From contig NZ_JAMGBG010000123.1 of assembly GCF_023516595.1 (NCBI RefSeq), positions 1 through 64,000 of the forward strand: DNA of 64,000 bases. The letters run 5' to 3'. This stretch comes from Streptomyces neyagawaensis. Lineage in GTDB: Bacteria; Actinomycetota; Actinomycetes; Streptomycetales; Streptomycetaceae. The notes under the pieces are model-generated. The model had not been told where the DNA came from, searched no databases, and was given only the letters and a program-made list of their open reading frames with translations. The translations under genes and the position numbers were made by a program. Of the stretch, positions 8,534-17,409 are shown one piece after another. Each line of letters starts with the position of its first letter. Within the stretch, counting starts at the first letter, position 1.

Positions 8534-9278
8534 TCAGGCCCGACTCGTAGGCGACGACCACCGCCTGGGCGCGGTCGCGGAGGTTCAGTTTGGCGAGGAT
8601 GCGGGCCACGTGGGTTTTCACGGTGGCCTCGCTCAGGTGGAAGTGCGTGGCGAGTTCGGCGTTGCTGAGGCCCGTGGCCAGGGCGTGGAGGATCTGGCGT
8701 TCCCGGGGGGTGAGGGGCGTCAGGTCCCGGTGGAGAGCTGGGGTGTCCGGGGTGGGGGACAGGAAGCGTTCGATGAGGCGGCGCGTGATCGTCGGGGCCA
8801 GGAGGGCGTCGCCGGTGCGGGCCAGGCGGACGGCGGCCACCAGGTGCTCCGGGGTGACGTCCTTGAGAAGGAAGCCGCTGGCACCCGCCGCGAGGGCGGC
8901 GTACACGTAACGGTCCAGGTCGAACGTGGTCAGCATGACGATGCGGGGCGGCGTCGGCAAATCGGCCGCGAGGATCTCGCGGGTCGCCTCCAGACCGTCC
9001 TTGCCGGGCATGCGGATGTCCATCAGCACCAGGTCCGGGTGGGTGCGGTGGACCGCGTCCACTGCCTCGTCGCCGTCGGCCGCCTGCGCCACCACGTCCA
9101 TGCCGTCTGCCGTCAGGATCATGCTGAAGCCGGTGCGGACCAGGGCTTGGTCGTCCGCTATCACCACACGGGGCGGAGGTGCGGAGCCGGGGGACAGCGG
9201 GGAGCCGGGCGGGGGCGTGGAGTCCGGGGTCGGCTCGGAACCGGGCGGCAAAGGGGGGTTGGGCGACGGTGGGGTCAT
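8502..9278 (-). CDS. LuxR-family (NarL-type) response regulator
   Basis: 258 aa. A Pro/Ser-rich N-terminal stretch of about 35 residues precedes the receiver domain: acidic pair in VVIADDQALVR, phospho-acceptor Asp in LVLMDIRMPG and the conserved Lys in FLLKDVTP. The C-terminal LuxR helix-turn-helix begins LTPRERQILHALATGLSN and contains SEATVKTHVARILAKLNLRD. The ATG overlaps the stop of the upstream histidine kinase by four bases (ATGA), so the pair is translationally coupled. The likely target is the divergent ABC exporter at 11094-14407. The proline-rich leader is unusual, and a later start is possible. Confidence 0.93.
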   Translation of the reverse strand: MTPPSPNPPLPPGSEPTPDSTPPPGSPLSPGSAPPPRVVIADDQALVRTGFSMILTADGMDVVAQAADGDEAVDAVHRTHPDLVLMDIRMPGKDGLEATREILAADLPTPPRIVMLTTFDLDRYVYAALAAGASGFLLKDVTPEHLVAAVRLARTGDALLAPTITRRLIERFLSPTPDTPALHRDLTPLTPRERQILHALATGLSNAELATHFHLSEATVKTHVARILAKLNLRDRAQAVVVAYESGLITPGTTAAAP

Positions 9279-10855
9279 GGCGTCTTCTCCGTGCCGTTCC
9301 GGGGGATCACCGCTTCGACGCGGTAGCCGCCCGTGGGGCGTGGGCCCGTGCTGAGGGTGCCTCCGTTGACCGCGAGGCGTTCGCGGAGGCCCAGCAGGCC
9401 CCGGCGGGTGCCCGCCGTGGCCTCGGGGGCGGGGGTGCCGCCCGTGTCCGTCACCTCCACCCGGACCGCGGTGGGGGTGTGCTCGACGGTGACCGCGACG
9501 CGGGCGCCCGCCGCGTGCTTCACCGCGTTCGTCAGGGCCTCCTGCACCACCCGGTACGCGGCGAGGTCCGCGCCGGGCGGCAGGGGGGACGTGGGTGACG
9601 GAGGTGACGGCGGTGACGGAGCCGCGGTGACGGTGAGGTCCACCGGGACGCCGGTCCCGCGTACGCGGTCCACGAGGGCGGGCACGTCGGCCAGGCCCGG
9701 TTGCGGGGAGAGGGCGGGATCCGTCGGCGCCGGCACGGGGGACGATCCGTCCAGGGCTTCCGTCGTCATCGTCAACAGGTGCATGACGTGCCGTAGTTCG
9801 GACATCGCCGTGCGGCCGCTCGCCTCCACGGCGAGCAGCGCTTCGCGGGCGTGGTCCGGCGCGGCGTCCATCACCTTGCGGGCCGCACCCGCCTGGATCA
9901 CCATCACGCTCACATTGTGGGTGACGACGTCGTGCAACTCGGCGGCGATACGGGAACGTTCGCGGTCGACGGCCAGCCGGGTCGCGGTCTCCTGCTCGTC
10001 CTTCAGGGCGTGTACGCGCTGCTTCCAGGTGTGGATCGCGTTGGCGCCCAGGCCCACACCGAGCAGGGCGACGAACGGGATCACACTGGGAGTGAGGTAC
10101 GGGAAGTTCTCTTCGGGGTACGCCGCGATCAGGCCGGCGCCCGCCACGAGGCTCGCGATCGCGCCCAGCCGGTGCGGGCTGTGCACAGCCGCGCTGTACG
10201 CGGCGATCACGCACGACAGGAACGTGTACACGGTGGTGTCACCGGCCACCAGGCGCTGGTTGAACAGCAGCGCCGCACCGGTCACCGCCCAGAACGCCGC
10301 CAGCGGCCAGCGGCGTCGCACGGCCAGGGGCAGCGCGGTCAGGGCGGCGAGGATCAACTGCCAGGCGTGGACGGGGACGAGGTGCGATTCCGGGGGTGCC
10401 CCGGGCAGGGACGGTACGACCGGCGGCGCCGGTACGGCTCCTGGGAGCGGCGCCTCCAGCGGGCCGGGCGGCAGCAGGATCGTGCCCGTCCCCTGGCGCA
10501 GCGCCGTGACCACCGTGCACACGGCGAGGAGGAGCGCCAGAGTCGCGTCGGCCGTCCACATCCAGCGGGAGGGGCGGGGGAGCGGGACCGGCGTGAGGAC
10601 GGGGGAGAGGAACGTCGGCGGGGTGAGGCGTGAGAGGCGGCGACGCAAGGGGGACGGCAACCGCGCCGCCCGGAGTCGTCCTGACCACCGCGGTGCGTGC
10701 GGGCTCCGTTCGCCGTCCGGGTGCGGGTTCCGGTCGCCGTTCGGGTTCGGGCTCCGATCGGTGTCCGGGTTCGGGCTCCGATCGGTGTTCGCCTTCCGCC
10801 CAGAGTCCGGCTGCGTCCATCGCCTTCGGTTCGTCAGCCCCGTGCGCATCGGCAT
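9275..10855 (-). CDS. Sensor histidine kinase (HisKA_3 / NarL-type partner)
   Basis: 526 aa integral membrane kinase. Several hydrophobic segments lie between about residues 110 and 290. They are followed by a dimerisation/phosphoacceptor helix with the motif ERSRIAAELHDVVTHNVSVM (the His of ELHDVV is phosphorylated) and an HATPase_c domain with N-box QEALTNAVKHA and G-box residues in RRGLLGLRERL. It phosphorylates the co-transcribed response regulator. The N-terminus carries four eight-residue repeats such as TDRSPNPD, encoded by 24 bp DNA repeats. I chose ATG 10855 (an in-frame ATG lies two codons later). A TTG at 10906 would add 17 residues. Confidence 0.9.
   Translation of the reverse strand: MPMRTGLTNRRRWTQPDSGRKANTDRSPNPDTDRSPNPNGDRNPHPDGERSPHAPRWSGRLRAARLPSPLRRRLSRLTPPTFLSPVLTPVPLPRPSRWMWTADATLALLLAVCTVVTALRQGTGTILLPPGPLEAPLPGAVPAPPVVPSLPGAPPESHLVPVHAWQLILAALTALPLAVRRRWPLAAFWAVTGAALLFNQRLVAGDTTVYTFLSCVIAAYSAAVHSPHRLGAIASLVAGAGLIAAYPEENFPYLTPSVIPFVALLGVGLGANAIHTWKQRVHALKDEQETATRLAVDRERSRIAAELHDVVTHNVSVMVIQAGAARKVMDAAPDHAREALLAVEASGRTAMSELRHVMHLLTMTTEALDGSSPVPAPTDPALSPQPGLADVPALVDRVRGTGVPVDLTVTAAPSPPSPPSPTSPLPPGADLAAYRVVQEALTNAVKHAAGARVAVTVEHTPTAVRVEVTDTGGTPAPEATAGTRRGLLGLRERLAVNGGTLSTGPRPTGGYRVEAVIPRNGTEKTP
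10693..10788 (-). repeat. 24 bp tandem repeats at the N-terminus of the histidine kinase
   Basis: Two nearly identical units (10741-10764 and 10765-10788, one base different) and two decayed units upstream (10717-10740 and about 10695-10716) encode eight-residue peptide repeats. The length is a multiple of three, so copy-number change keeps the frame. Confidence 0.75.
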
Positions 10856-11025
10856 CGCATCGCCCGTGTCGTTGTCGCCCCGCCGCCCATGCGCACAGTC
10901 TGGCAAGCGGGTCCGGGCGCCACATCGTTCTCCGTGCGGACGGGGCCTGCATCCTCCGCGTACATCTCAGGGATGACGCCCCGCACGGGTCCGTCGTAGG
11001 CGGCAGGCGAGGTCGTCGCCGTGGG

Positions 11026-11056
11026 TGACGACCGGGTGCCCCACGCTTCCTAGCGT
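11026..11056 (+). promoter_or_regulatory. Possible promoter of the FtsX-type exporter operon
   Basis: TGACGA (11026-11031), a 19 nt spacer and TAGCGT (11051-11056) precede the GTG start at 11094 by about 38 bases. It lies in the roughly 240 bp gap shared with the divergent kinase gene, where the response regulator would be expected to bind. Confidence 0.35.
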
Positions 11057-11093
11057 CGTGGTGCGTCATCAACCACCGTCCTGGGGAGGTCTC

Positions 11094-11918
11094 GTGGCAT
11101 CGACCACGACCGCGAGTACGGCCATGAACGGGGCCGTCGCCGCGCCCGTCATCGACATCCGTGAGGTGAGCCGGGCGTACGGCGGCGAAGGGCCGCCCGC
11201 GCTCTCCGGTGTCACCTTGAGCGTGCGGGCCGGTGAGGCCGTGAGCGTCATCGGGCCCTCGGGGAGCGGCAAGTCGACGCTGCTGAACCTGATCGCCGGG
11301 CTGGACCGGCCCAGTTCGGGAAGCGTCACGGTCGACGGCGTACGGGTGGACGAGCTGAACGAGGCGGGCTCCGCGCGTTACCGGAGGGCCAAGGTCGGCA
11401 TGGTCTTCCAGTTCTTCAACCTGCTCGACGACCTGACCGTCGGCGACAACGTGCTGCTGCCCGCCCAGTTGGCGGGGATGCCCGGCGGTGAGGCACGTCG
11501 ACGGGCCGCGAGCCTGCTGGAGTACCTGCGGGTCGACCGGCACACCGACGCGTATCCCGGACGACTCTCCGGCGGCGAACGGCAACGCGTCGCCGTCGCA
11601 AGGGCCCTGATGAACCGTCCGGCGCTGCTGCTCGCCGACGAGCCCACCGGCGCGCTGGACACGGCGTCCGGCGACGACGTACGGCGACTGCTCACCGACC
11701 TCCACGCCGACGGGCAGACGATCGTCCTCGTCACCCATGACCTGGATCTCGCCCGTTCCTGCGCCCAGCGGACGATCGAGCTGGTGGACGGCCGGATCAT
11801 CCGGGATGTGACCACTGACGGCGCCGGCGCCGGTGGCGCAGGGGGCGACTGGGGTGGTGGTCCGCGGGGTGGTCCCGGTCGGCGTCCGGGTGGGGGCGCG
11901 GCGGGGGTGGGGTGGTGA
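11094..11918 (+). CDS. ABC transporter ATP-binding protein (MacB/LolD type)
   Basis: 274 aa ATPase that powers the FtsX-type permease encoded next. Visible motifs are Walker A GPSGSGKST near residue 53, Q-loop FQFFNLLDDLT, signature LSGGERQRVAVARAL, Walker B LLLADEPTGALD and the switch His in VTHDLDLA. The GTG start at 11094 follows a strong GGGGAGG. The C-terminal 35 residues are Gly-rich low complexity. The stop overlaps the next gene by four bases (GTGA). The divergent two-component genes suggest induction by an envelope or antibiotic signal, as for similar Streptomyces loci. That is inference. Confidence 0.95.
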   Translation: MASTTTASTAMNGAVAAPVIDIREVSRAYGGEGPPALSGVTLSVRAGEAVSVIGPSGSGKSTLLNLIAGLDRPSSGSVTVDGVRVDELNEAGSARYRRAKVGMVFQFFNLLDDLTVGDNVLLPAQLAGMPGGEARRRAASLLEYLRVDRHTDAYPGRLSGGERQRVAVARALMNRPALLLADEPTGALDTASGDDVRRLLTDLHADGQTIVLVTHDLDLARSCAQRTIELVDGRIIRDVTTDGAGAGGAGGDWGGGPRGGPGRRPGGGAAGVGW

Positions 11919-14407
11919 GCGCCCTCGGGAAGGTGGTGCGCGCCGGAGTGGGGCGGCGGCGGGTGCAGACCGCGGTGATGGTGCTGACGACGCTGATGGC
12001 TGTCACCGCCTCGGTCCTCGCGGCCGGACTGCTGGTCGCCGCGCGGGCACCCTTCGAACGGGCATTCGCCGAGCAGCGTGGGGCGCATCTGGTGGGGCAG
12101 TTCGACGGTGCGCGTGCCTCGGCCGCCGAGGTGAAGGCCACCGCCGAGGCCGCGGGGGTGGCTGCCGCCGCCGGGCCCTTCCTCAGTCTCTCCGTGCGGC
12201 CGCGTACCGCCTCGCGGTCGGAGTTCGTGCCCGCCGGGGTCGATCTTCCGCCGTTGACCGTCGTCGGCCGGGCCGACGCCTCGGGGCCTGTCGACCGGAT
12301 CCAGCTCGTCGAGGGTGCGTGGCCCTCCCGGGCGGGTCAGATCGCCGTGGACGAGAGCGAGGTGCCCCTGAGGCCGGGGGCGCGCCTCACGATCCCGGAC
12401 GCGCCGGGCAGTCCGACGCTGACCGTGGTGGGCGTCGCGCGATCCGTCACGGGCACCGCGGACGCGTGGGTCACCCCGGACCAGGCGAAGGGGCTGGCTG
12501 GGGCGCCGGCTGGGGCGCCGTCGGGGGCCACTGATGCGGCCGGGACTTCTCGCCCGTCTTCGTCTTCGGCTCCGTCTGCGTACTCGTACTCGTACTCGTA
12601 CGAGATGTACTACCGCTTCCACGACGCCCGTACCGCCACCGACGTGGCCGCCGGGCGGGCCGCGGTCGCCGGGGCCGTGCCGGAGGGGGTGATGACCGGG
12701 GCGCGGTCGTATCTCACGGTGAAGCAGGAGCAGACGGCGAACGCGATGGCGTTCGTGCCGTTCCTGGTGGCCTTCGGCGGACTCGGGCTGTTCCTCTCGG
12801 TGCTCGTCATCGGGATTGTGGTCGGCGGGGCGGTGGGGGCCGCGACGCGTCGGATCGGGGTGCTCAAGGCGCTCGGGTTCACTCCGGGACAGGTCGTACG
12901 GGCCTACGTGGCACAGGCGTTCGTACCGGCGGCCGTCGGCTGCGTGCTGGGGGTGGGGCTGGGCAACGCGCTCGCCGTGCCGGTGCTCGCGGAGGCGGGC
13001 GACGTGGTCGGGGCTCCCACGACGACGGTCCCGCTGTGGATCGACGTGGCGGTGCCGGTGGGCGCGCTCGTCCTGGTCGTGGGTGCCGCGCTCGTCCCGG
13101 CGCTGCGGGCGGGACGGCTGCGGACGGTCGAGGCGATCACCGTGGGGCGCACGGCCGGGGAGGCCGGGCGGGGAGCGGGACGGCTCGGGCGGCTCACGTC
13201 GCGGCTCGCCCCGCGGGTGCCACTGCCGAGGGCGGTCGGGCTCGGGCTGGCGCATCCCTTCGCGCGGCCGGGGCGGTCGCTGGTCACCGCGGCGGCGGTC
13301 GGGTTCGGAGCGGTGTCCGTCACCTTCGCGGTGGGGCTGGCGCTGACGCTGGGCGCGGTGCAGGAGGGGCGCCTGCTGAACTCGGCCGCCGACGTGGTCG
13401 TCGAGGCCGGCGGCGGACAGGGGCCGCCCGGCGCGGACGTCGTCCGGGCCGGAGGCGAGGAGGAAGGAGAACGGGCCGATCCGGGGGCCGTGGCGGACGT
13501 GTTGCGGGCGCAGGAGGGCACCGCCCGGTTCTACGGCACCGCCCAGGCCCAGGTGGCGGCGTCCGGGGTCACCGGGGCGACGACCGTCGTGGCGTACGAG
13601 GGCGACTCGGCGTGGGGCGCTCCGCAGATCGTCTCGGGGCGCTGGCTCGACGGAGCGGGCGAGGCGGTGGTCACCGAGCGGTTCCTCGACGCGGCCGGGA
13701 TCGGGGTCGGGGACACGGTGACGCTCACGGACGACGGGCGGCGGACAACCGTACGGATCGTCGGGGCGGCGTTCTTCACCGAGGGCGGCAGCATGGCACT
13801 GCTCACCTCGACCACCACGCTCGCCGACCTCGGGCTCGGCGCCGACGCCCGGCCCGGACAGTTCCATGTACGGACGGAACCCGGCACCGATCCTGCGCGG
13901 TACCTCGACTCGTTGAACGGCGCGCTGAAAGCGGCCGGAGTGGGCGCCGTCGCCAGGACCGGTACCCCCGGCACCTCCGGTGTGATCGTGGCCATGGACG
14001 CGCTGATCGGGATGCTCACGCTGATGCTGGTCGTGGTCGCGGGGCTCGGCGCGCTCAACACGGTCGTCCTCGACACCCGTGACCGGGTCCGTGACCTCGG
14101 TGTCCTCAAGGCGCTCGGGATGACGCCCCGCCAGACCGTCGCGATGGTCGTGACCTCGGTCGCGGGGGTCGGTCTGCTCGCCGGTGTCGTGGCGGTGCCG
14201 GTCGGTGTCGCCCTGCACCGTGCCGTCACCCCCCTTATGGGCGACGCGATCGGCATGTCCGTACCGGCCGCCGACATCGCCGTCTACGACCCACCGGTCC
14301 TGGTGCTCCTCGCGCTGGGCGGGCTGGTCCTCGCGGTGGCGGGCGCCCTGCTCCCGGCCGGCTGGGCGGCACGGGCGGGGACGGCGACGGCGTTGCGGAC
14401 GGAGTGA
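11915..14407 (+). CDS. FtsX-like ABC transporter permease
   Basis: 830 aa membrane protein with two FtsX-type modules. One TM segment near the N-terminus is followed by a large extracytoplasmic domain, three TM segments around residues 285-390, a further TM and extracytoplasmic domain from about 450, and three TM segments at the C-terminus. The motif IGVLKALGFTPGQVV and its later copy LGVLKALGMTPRQTV are the coupling helices. It is translationally coupled to the ATPase. A (TACTCG)n microsatellite at 12581-12602 encodes alternating Tyr-Ser. Probable role: ATP-driven export or extraction of a membrane-active compound. Start is GTG 11915, or 11912 one codon earlier. Confidence 0.93.
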   Translation: MSALGKVVRAGVGRRRVQTAVMVLTTLMAVTASVLAAGLLVAARAPFERAFAEQRGAHLVGQFDGARASAAEVKATAEAAGVAAAAGPFLSLSVRPRTASRSEFVPAGVDLPPLTVVGRADASGPVDRIQLVEGAWPSRAGQIAVDESEVPLRPGARLTIPDAPGSPTLTVVGVARSVTGTADAWVTPDQAKGLAGAPAGAPSGATDAAGTSRPSSSSAPSAYSYSYSYEMYYRFHDARTATDVAAGRAAVAGAVPEGVMTGARSYLTVKQEQTANAMAFVPFLVAFGGLGLFLSVLVIGIVVGGAVGAATRRIGVLKALGFTPGQVVRAYVAQAFVPAAVGCVLGVGLGNALAVPVLAEAGDVVGAPTTTVPLWIDVAVPVGALVLVVGAALVPALRAGRLRTVEAITVGRTAGEAGRGAGRLGRLTSRLAPRVPLPRAVGLGLAHPFARPGRSLVTAAAVGFGAVSVTFAVGLALTLGAVQEGRLLNSAADVVVEAGGGQGPPGADVVRAGGEEEGERADPGAVADVLRAQEGTARFYGTAQAQVAASGVTGATTVVAYEGDSAWGAPQIVSGRWLDGAGEAVVTERFLDAAGIGVGDTVTLTDDGRRTTVRIVGAAFFTEGGSMALLTSTTTLADLGLGADARPGQFHVRTEPGTDPARYLDSLNGALKAAGVGAVARTGTPGTSGVIVAMDALIGMLTLMLVVVAGLGALNTVVLDTRDRVRDLGVLKALGMTPRQTVAMVVTSVAGVGLLAGVVAVPVGVALHRAVTPLMGDAIGMSVPAADIAVYDPPVLVLLALGGLVLAVAGALLPAGWAARAGTATALRTE

Positions 14408-14555
14408 GAGGCACCCCGGCGGCAGGCCGAGGCGAACGGCGGGGGCGCGAACCGGCCACGGGCCGGGGCTCCGGTCTGCTGCCGGGCGGGCGCTCCGGGG
14501 ACGAGGGGACGGGGCCGGGCGGGTGCTCCGGGGACGAGGGGGCAGGGCCGGGGTG

Positions 14556-15556
14556 GTGCGCTGGTGGCGGATAAAGGGGTGGCGGGTCGGCCCCGCCACC
14601 AAGGCCGCCCTGGCTTCCTTCTACTCCTCCATCGGCTACGAGCCGCTGCCCGCGACGGACGACGGCGGGGAGACCCTGAAGGCCGCCGCCACCGCACTCA
14701 CCACCGCGGAACGCACGGTCGAGGACGCGCGGACCGCGCTCTTCGACACCTACGCCACCCTGCGAACGCCGCCGCCGGCGACGACCGCACCGAGGCCCCG
14801 GCGGGCCGTGCGGACCGCCCGGCGGACGCTTGCCCGGGCCATCGAGGACCGCGACACCGCGCGCGCCGACCGCAGGGCCGCTGAGGACAGCGCCGGGCCC
14901 ACACTGCCCGCCGCCGAGGTCGTCTTCCTCTCCGGGTTCCCGGCCCGCGTCGACAAGGTGGACGCGCACGTCGGCGGCGCGGTGGGCGAGCGGGCGATGA
15001 CCGTCTCGGCCGGCAGCTCCTCGTCCACGCCCGGGTCAACCAGCTCCAGGTGGACCTGCTGAAGACCGGCCAGCCCGCGGAGATCCACGCGGAGCTGGGG
15101 CAACGGCGGTTCTCCGCGCGGCTCGTCTCCGTCGCGGACACCCCCGGTTCGCCGCGGCGCGACACCGAGGACGGCGAAGAGGACACGGGGGACGAGCGGA
15201 CCGCCGACGGCTCCGGCTGTCTCGTCGTCCTGCGCCCCGACAAGCCGATCGGGGCCGAGCTGTCCGGACAGGACGTCCGCGTCACCATCCGGGCCGCCCC
15301 CACGAAAGGCCGGGAACTGGTCGTCCCCATCACCGCGGTCACCGCCGGGCGTTGGGTGCCCTCGGTGGCATGGTCGGACCAGCATCGGCGTGCTCGTGGT
15401 GGTGGCGGTCGCGGTGGCCCGGGAGTGGTCCCCTGTGGTCCACCCGCTGGTGGTGACGACGGCCCGCTGATCGGCCTCGCCACGGGCGGGGCCGCGGGCC
15501 TCTACCCGGCGTGGCGCGCCGCCCGTGTCGAACCGGTGGAGGCGCTCCGCCGCTGA
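14556..15556 (+). pseudogene. Decayed efflux operon: adaptor fragment fused to the C-terminus of an FtsX permease
   Basis: Three pieces in different frames. From GTG 14556 the frame encodes part of a peptidoglycan-binding/HlyD-type adaptor (GPATKAALASFYSSIGYEPL, then a coiled-coil region) but lacks the usual signal peptide and start domain. At about 15014-15015 one base appears to be lost: the frame runs into SSSSTPGSTSS and a stop, while the next frame resumes the expected adaptor sequence (QVDLLKTGQPAEIHAELGQR) with VVPITAVTAG near its end. That frame then shifts again near 15460 into LIGLATGGAAGLYPAWRAAR and EPVEALRR, the typical last residues of a MacB-type permease, preceded in yet another frame by a TM-like segment (15380-15455). 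The ATPase and most of the permease are missing, so this is a remnant and not a gene. Confidence 0.8.
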
Positions 15557-15668
15557 GCCACGGCGGCGGTGGCGACGGCGACGGCGACGGCGGTGGCGCG
15601 GCCGGGGTACGGCCGGGGTACGGCCGCAGACCAGAGGGGTGTCCCAACCGGCGCGCCCGTCACAGCCG

Positions 15669-15697
15669 TTGACCCGGATCAGGAGCGCCAGCACAAT
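15669..15697 (+). promoter_or_regulatory. Probable promoter of the Tat-exported protein gene
   Basis: TTGACC (15669-15674), a 17 nt spacer and CACAAT (15692-15697) form a reasonable SigHrdB-type promoter about 70 bases before the ATG. A LacI-type operator lies just downstream. Confidence 0.55.
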
Positions 15698-15711
15698 GAG
15701 CGCGCGTGCTC

Positions 15712-15725
15712 TGAGAGCGCTCTCA
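15712..15725. promoter_or_regulatory. LacI-family operator (perfect 14 bp palindrome)
   Basis: TGAGAGCGCTCTCA is fully palindromic with the central CG of LacI/GalR operators and differs by one base per arm from the TGGGAGCGCTCCCA recognised by the cellobiose regulator CebR. It is just downstream of the predicted start of transcription, so binding would block the promoter. No LacI-type gene is in the window. Confidence 0.8.
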
Positions 15726-15768
15726 AACGTCAGGTGTCGCCTGATGTCCCGCACTCCAAGGGAGAACC

Positions 15769-17178
15769 ATGACCGGCAGACCAGGTCCGACCCCCAGCCG
15801 TCGCGCGCTGCTCGGCTTCGGCGTGGCGGCGCTCACCGCGACCGGCCTCTCCGGCACGGCCCACGCGGCACCCGGGGTTACCGCCAGGCAGGTGCCCGGC
15901 GCCACCAAGGCCCCCGGCGGGTCGGCCCGACGGCGTGCGCAGTCCTTCCTCGCCGCCGCCATGGACGCCTACCCGGACCACGGCACCGTCCGGCTGACGC
16001 AGAGCTACACCGACCAGGCGAACCTGTTCAGCACGGCGTTCACGTACGACAACGCCCTCGCGATCCTCGCCCACTTGGCGGTGCGCACGCGGGACGGCGA
16101 GGTCCGGGCCGTCGCCCTCGGGGACGCGCTGATCTACGCCCAGGCGCACGACCCGGCCTACGACGACGGCCGGTTGCGGCAGGCGTACAACGTCGGACCG
16201 TACGTCTTCTTCGACGGCGTGCCGCAGCCGCACGGCTTCGTGCGGCCGGACGGCACCGCGAACGTCGGCACGCAGTTCGGCTTCACGGGGACGGCCGTCG
16301 GGGACATGGCGTGGGCCGGTATCGCGCTGAGCGCGCTGGCCCGGCGGACACGGGCCCGGCGGTTCCTCGCGGCGGCGGTGCGGATCGGGGAGTGGATCGA
16401 GCGCACCGGCCGTACGGACGAGCCTCTCGGCGGCTACAAGTTCGGTGTGAACGGGGCGAACGAGAAGCTGCCGTTCACGTCGACCGAGCACAACACGGAT
16501 CTGGTCTGCCTGTTCGGGCGGCTCGCCCGGCTCACCGGCGACCGGGTGTGGCGGGAACGCGCGGCGCGGGCGGAGGCGTTCGTGCGGCGCATGTGGGAGC
16601 CGGCGGGCGGCTTCTTCTACACGGGCACCAACGACGGGGTCACCGTCAACAAGTCGCCCATTCCCGAGGACACCCAGACCTGGACCCATCTCGCGCTCGA
16701 CTCGCGCCGCTTCACGCGGTCGCTGGACTGGGCGGCCGGTGAACTGGCCGTCCTGGACCACTCCGAGCGCCGCAACAGCACGGTGCCGGCCGGGCAGTCG
16801 TTCGAGGGGGTCACGTTCAGCTCGGCGAGCCTCGTGGCCGACGAGGACAAGCCGATCGCCGAGTTCCAGCCGAAGCCGGACCGCAACGGCGTGTGGTTCG
16901 AGGGGACCGCCCATCTGGCGCTCGCGTTCCGGGACCGGGGGGCGCGCGGCGACGAGTACCGCGCCCGGCGCCTGCTCGACTCTCTCGAACGCGCCCAGGA
17001 CCACCTCGGCACCGCCCAGACGGTCGGCGGCCGTCCCCTCCCGGAGCGCTCCGGCATCGTCTCCGCGAGCAGCCCCCTCGACACGGGTTTCGGCTTCGGC
17101 TACTACCCGTACCGGCACACCGGCGCGACGGCCTGGTACCTGCTGGCGGCGGTACGGGCGAACCCCCTGCGGGCGTGA
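15769..17178 (+). CDS. Tat-exported protein with an alpha/alpha-barrel glycoside-hydrolase-like fold
   Basis: 469 aa. The N-terminus has a twin-arginine signal (SRRALLGFG, hydrophobic run, THAAP cleavage region near residue 35), so the folded protein is exported. The mature part has repeated helical segments rich in Trp and aromatic residues (SYTDQANLFSTAFTYDNALA, TSTEHNTDLVCLFGRLARLTG, WFEGTAHLALAFRDRG, DTGFGFGYYPYRHTGATAWY), a pattern of (alpha/alpha)6 toroid sugar-acting enzymes. The catalytic residues cannot be assigned by eye. The upstream LacI-type operator agrees with a role in sugar or polysaccharide metabolism. A Shine-Dalgarno AGGGAGAA precedes the ATG. Confidence 0.75.
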   Translation: MTGRPGPTPSRRALLGFGVAALTATGLSGTAHAAPGVTARQVPGATKAPGGSARRRAQSFLAAAMDAYPDHGTVRLTQSYTDQANLFSTAFTYDNALAILAHLAVRTRDGEVRAVALGDALIYAQAHDPAYDDGRLRQAYNVGPYVFFDGVPQPHGFVRPDGTANVGTQFGFTGTAVGDMAWAGIALSALARRTRARRFLAAAVRIGEWIERTGRTDEPLGGYKFGVNGANEKLPFTSTEHNTDLVCLFGRLARLTGDRVWRERAARAEAFVRRMWEPAGGFFYTGTNDGVTVNKSPIPEDTQTWTHLALDSRRFTRSLDWAAGELAVLDHSERRNSTVPAGQSFEGVTFSSASLVADEDKPIAEFQPKPDRNGVWFEGTAHLALAFRDRGARGDEYRARRLLDSLERAQDHLGTAQTVGGRPLPERSGIVSASSPLDTGFGFGYYPYRHTGATAWYLLAAVRANPLRA

Positions 17179-17409
17179 ACGGCCCCCGGACCGGCTGACC
17201 TTGGACAAGAACAGGTTCTACGCCGGTCTGGACGACAAGGCGCGCCGCCTTCTCAGGGACCTGCTGATCCAGTCGCCCCACCGCCACGCGGCGAGCCGGA
17301 CGCCCAGTGGTGGACGTTGATGTCACGTGCGATGCCGGACCGGCCCGCCCCGACGCGGAGATCGCTTATTGGTTTGCCGCCGGTACGGGCGGTCGGATAG
17401 GAAGCTCGC

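Noticed and set aside
17179..17409. Open frame continuing past the Tat-exported gene (LDKNRFYAGLDDKARRLL)
   Set aside because: It reads like a soluble fragment but has no start, Shine-Dalgarno or recognised family; could be a decayed gene remnant, not supported well enough.
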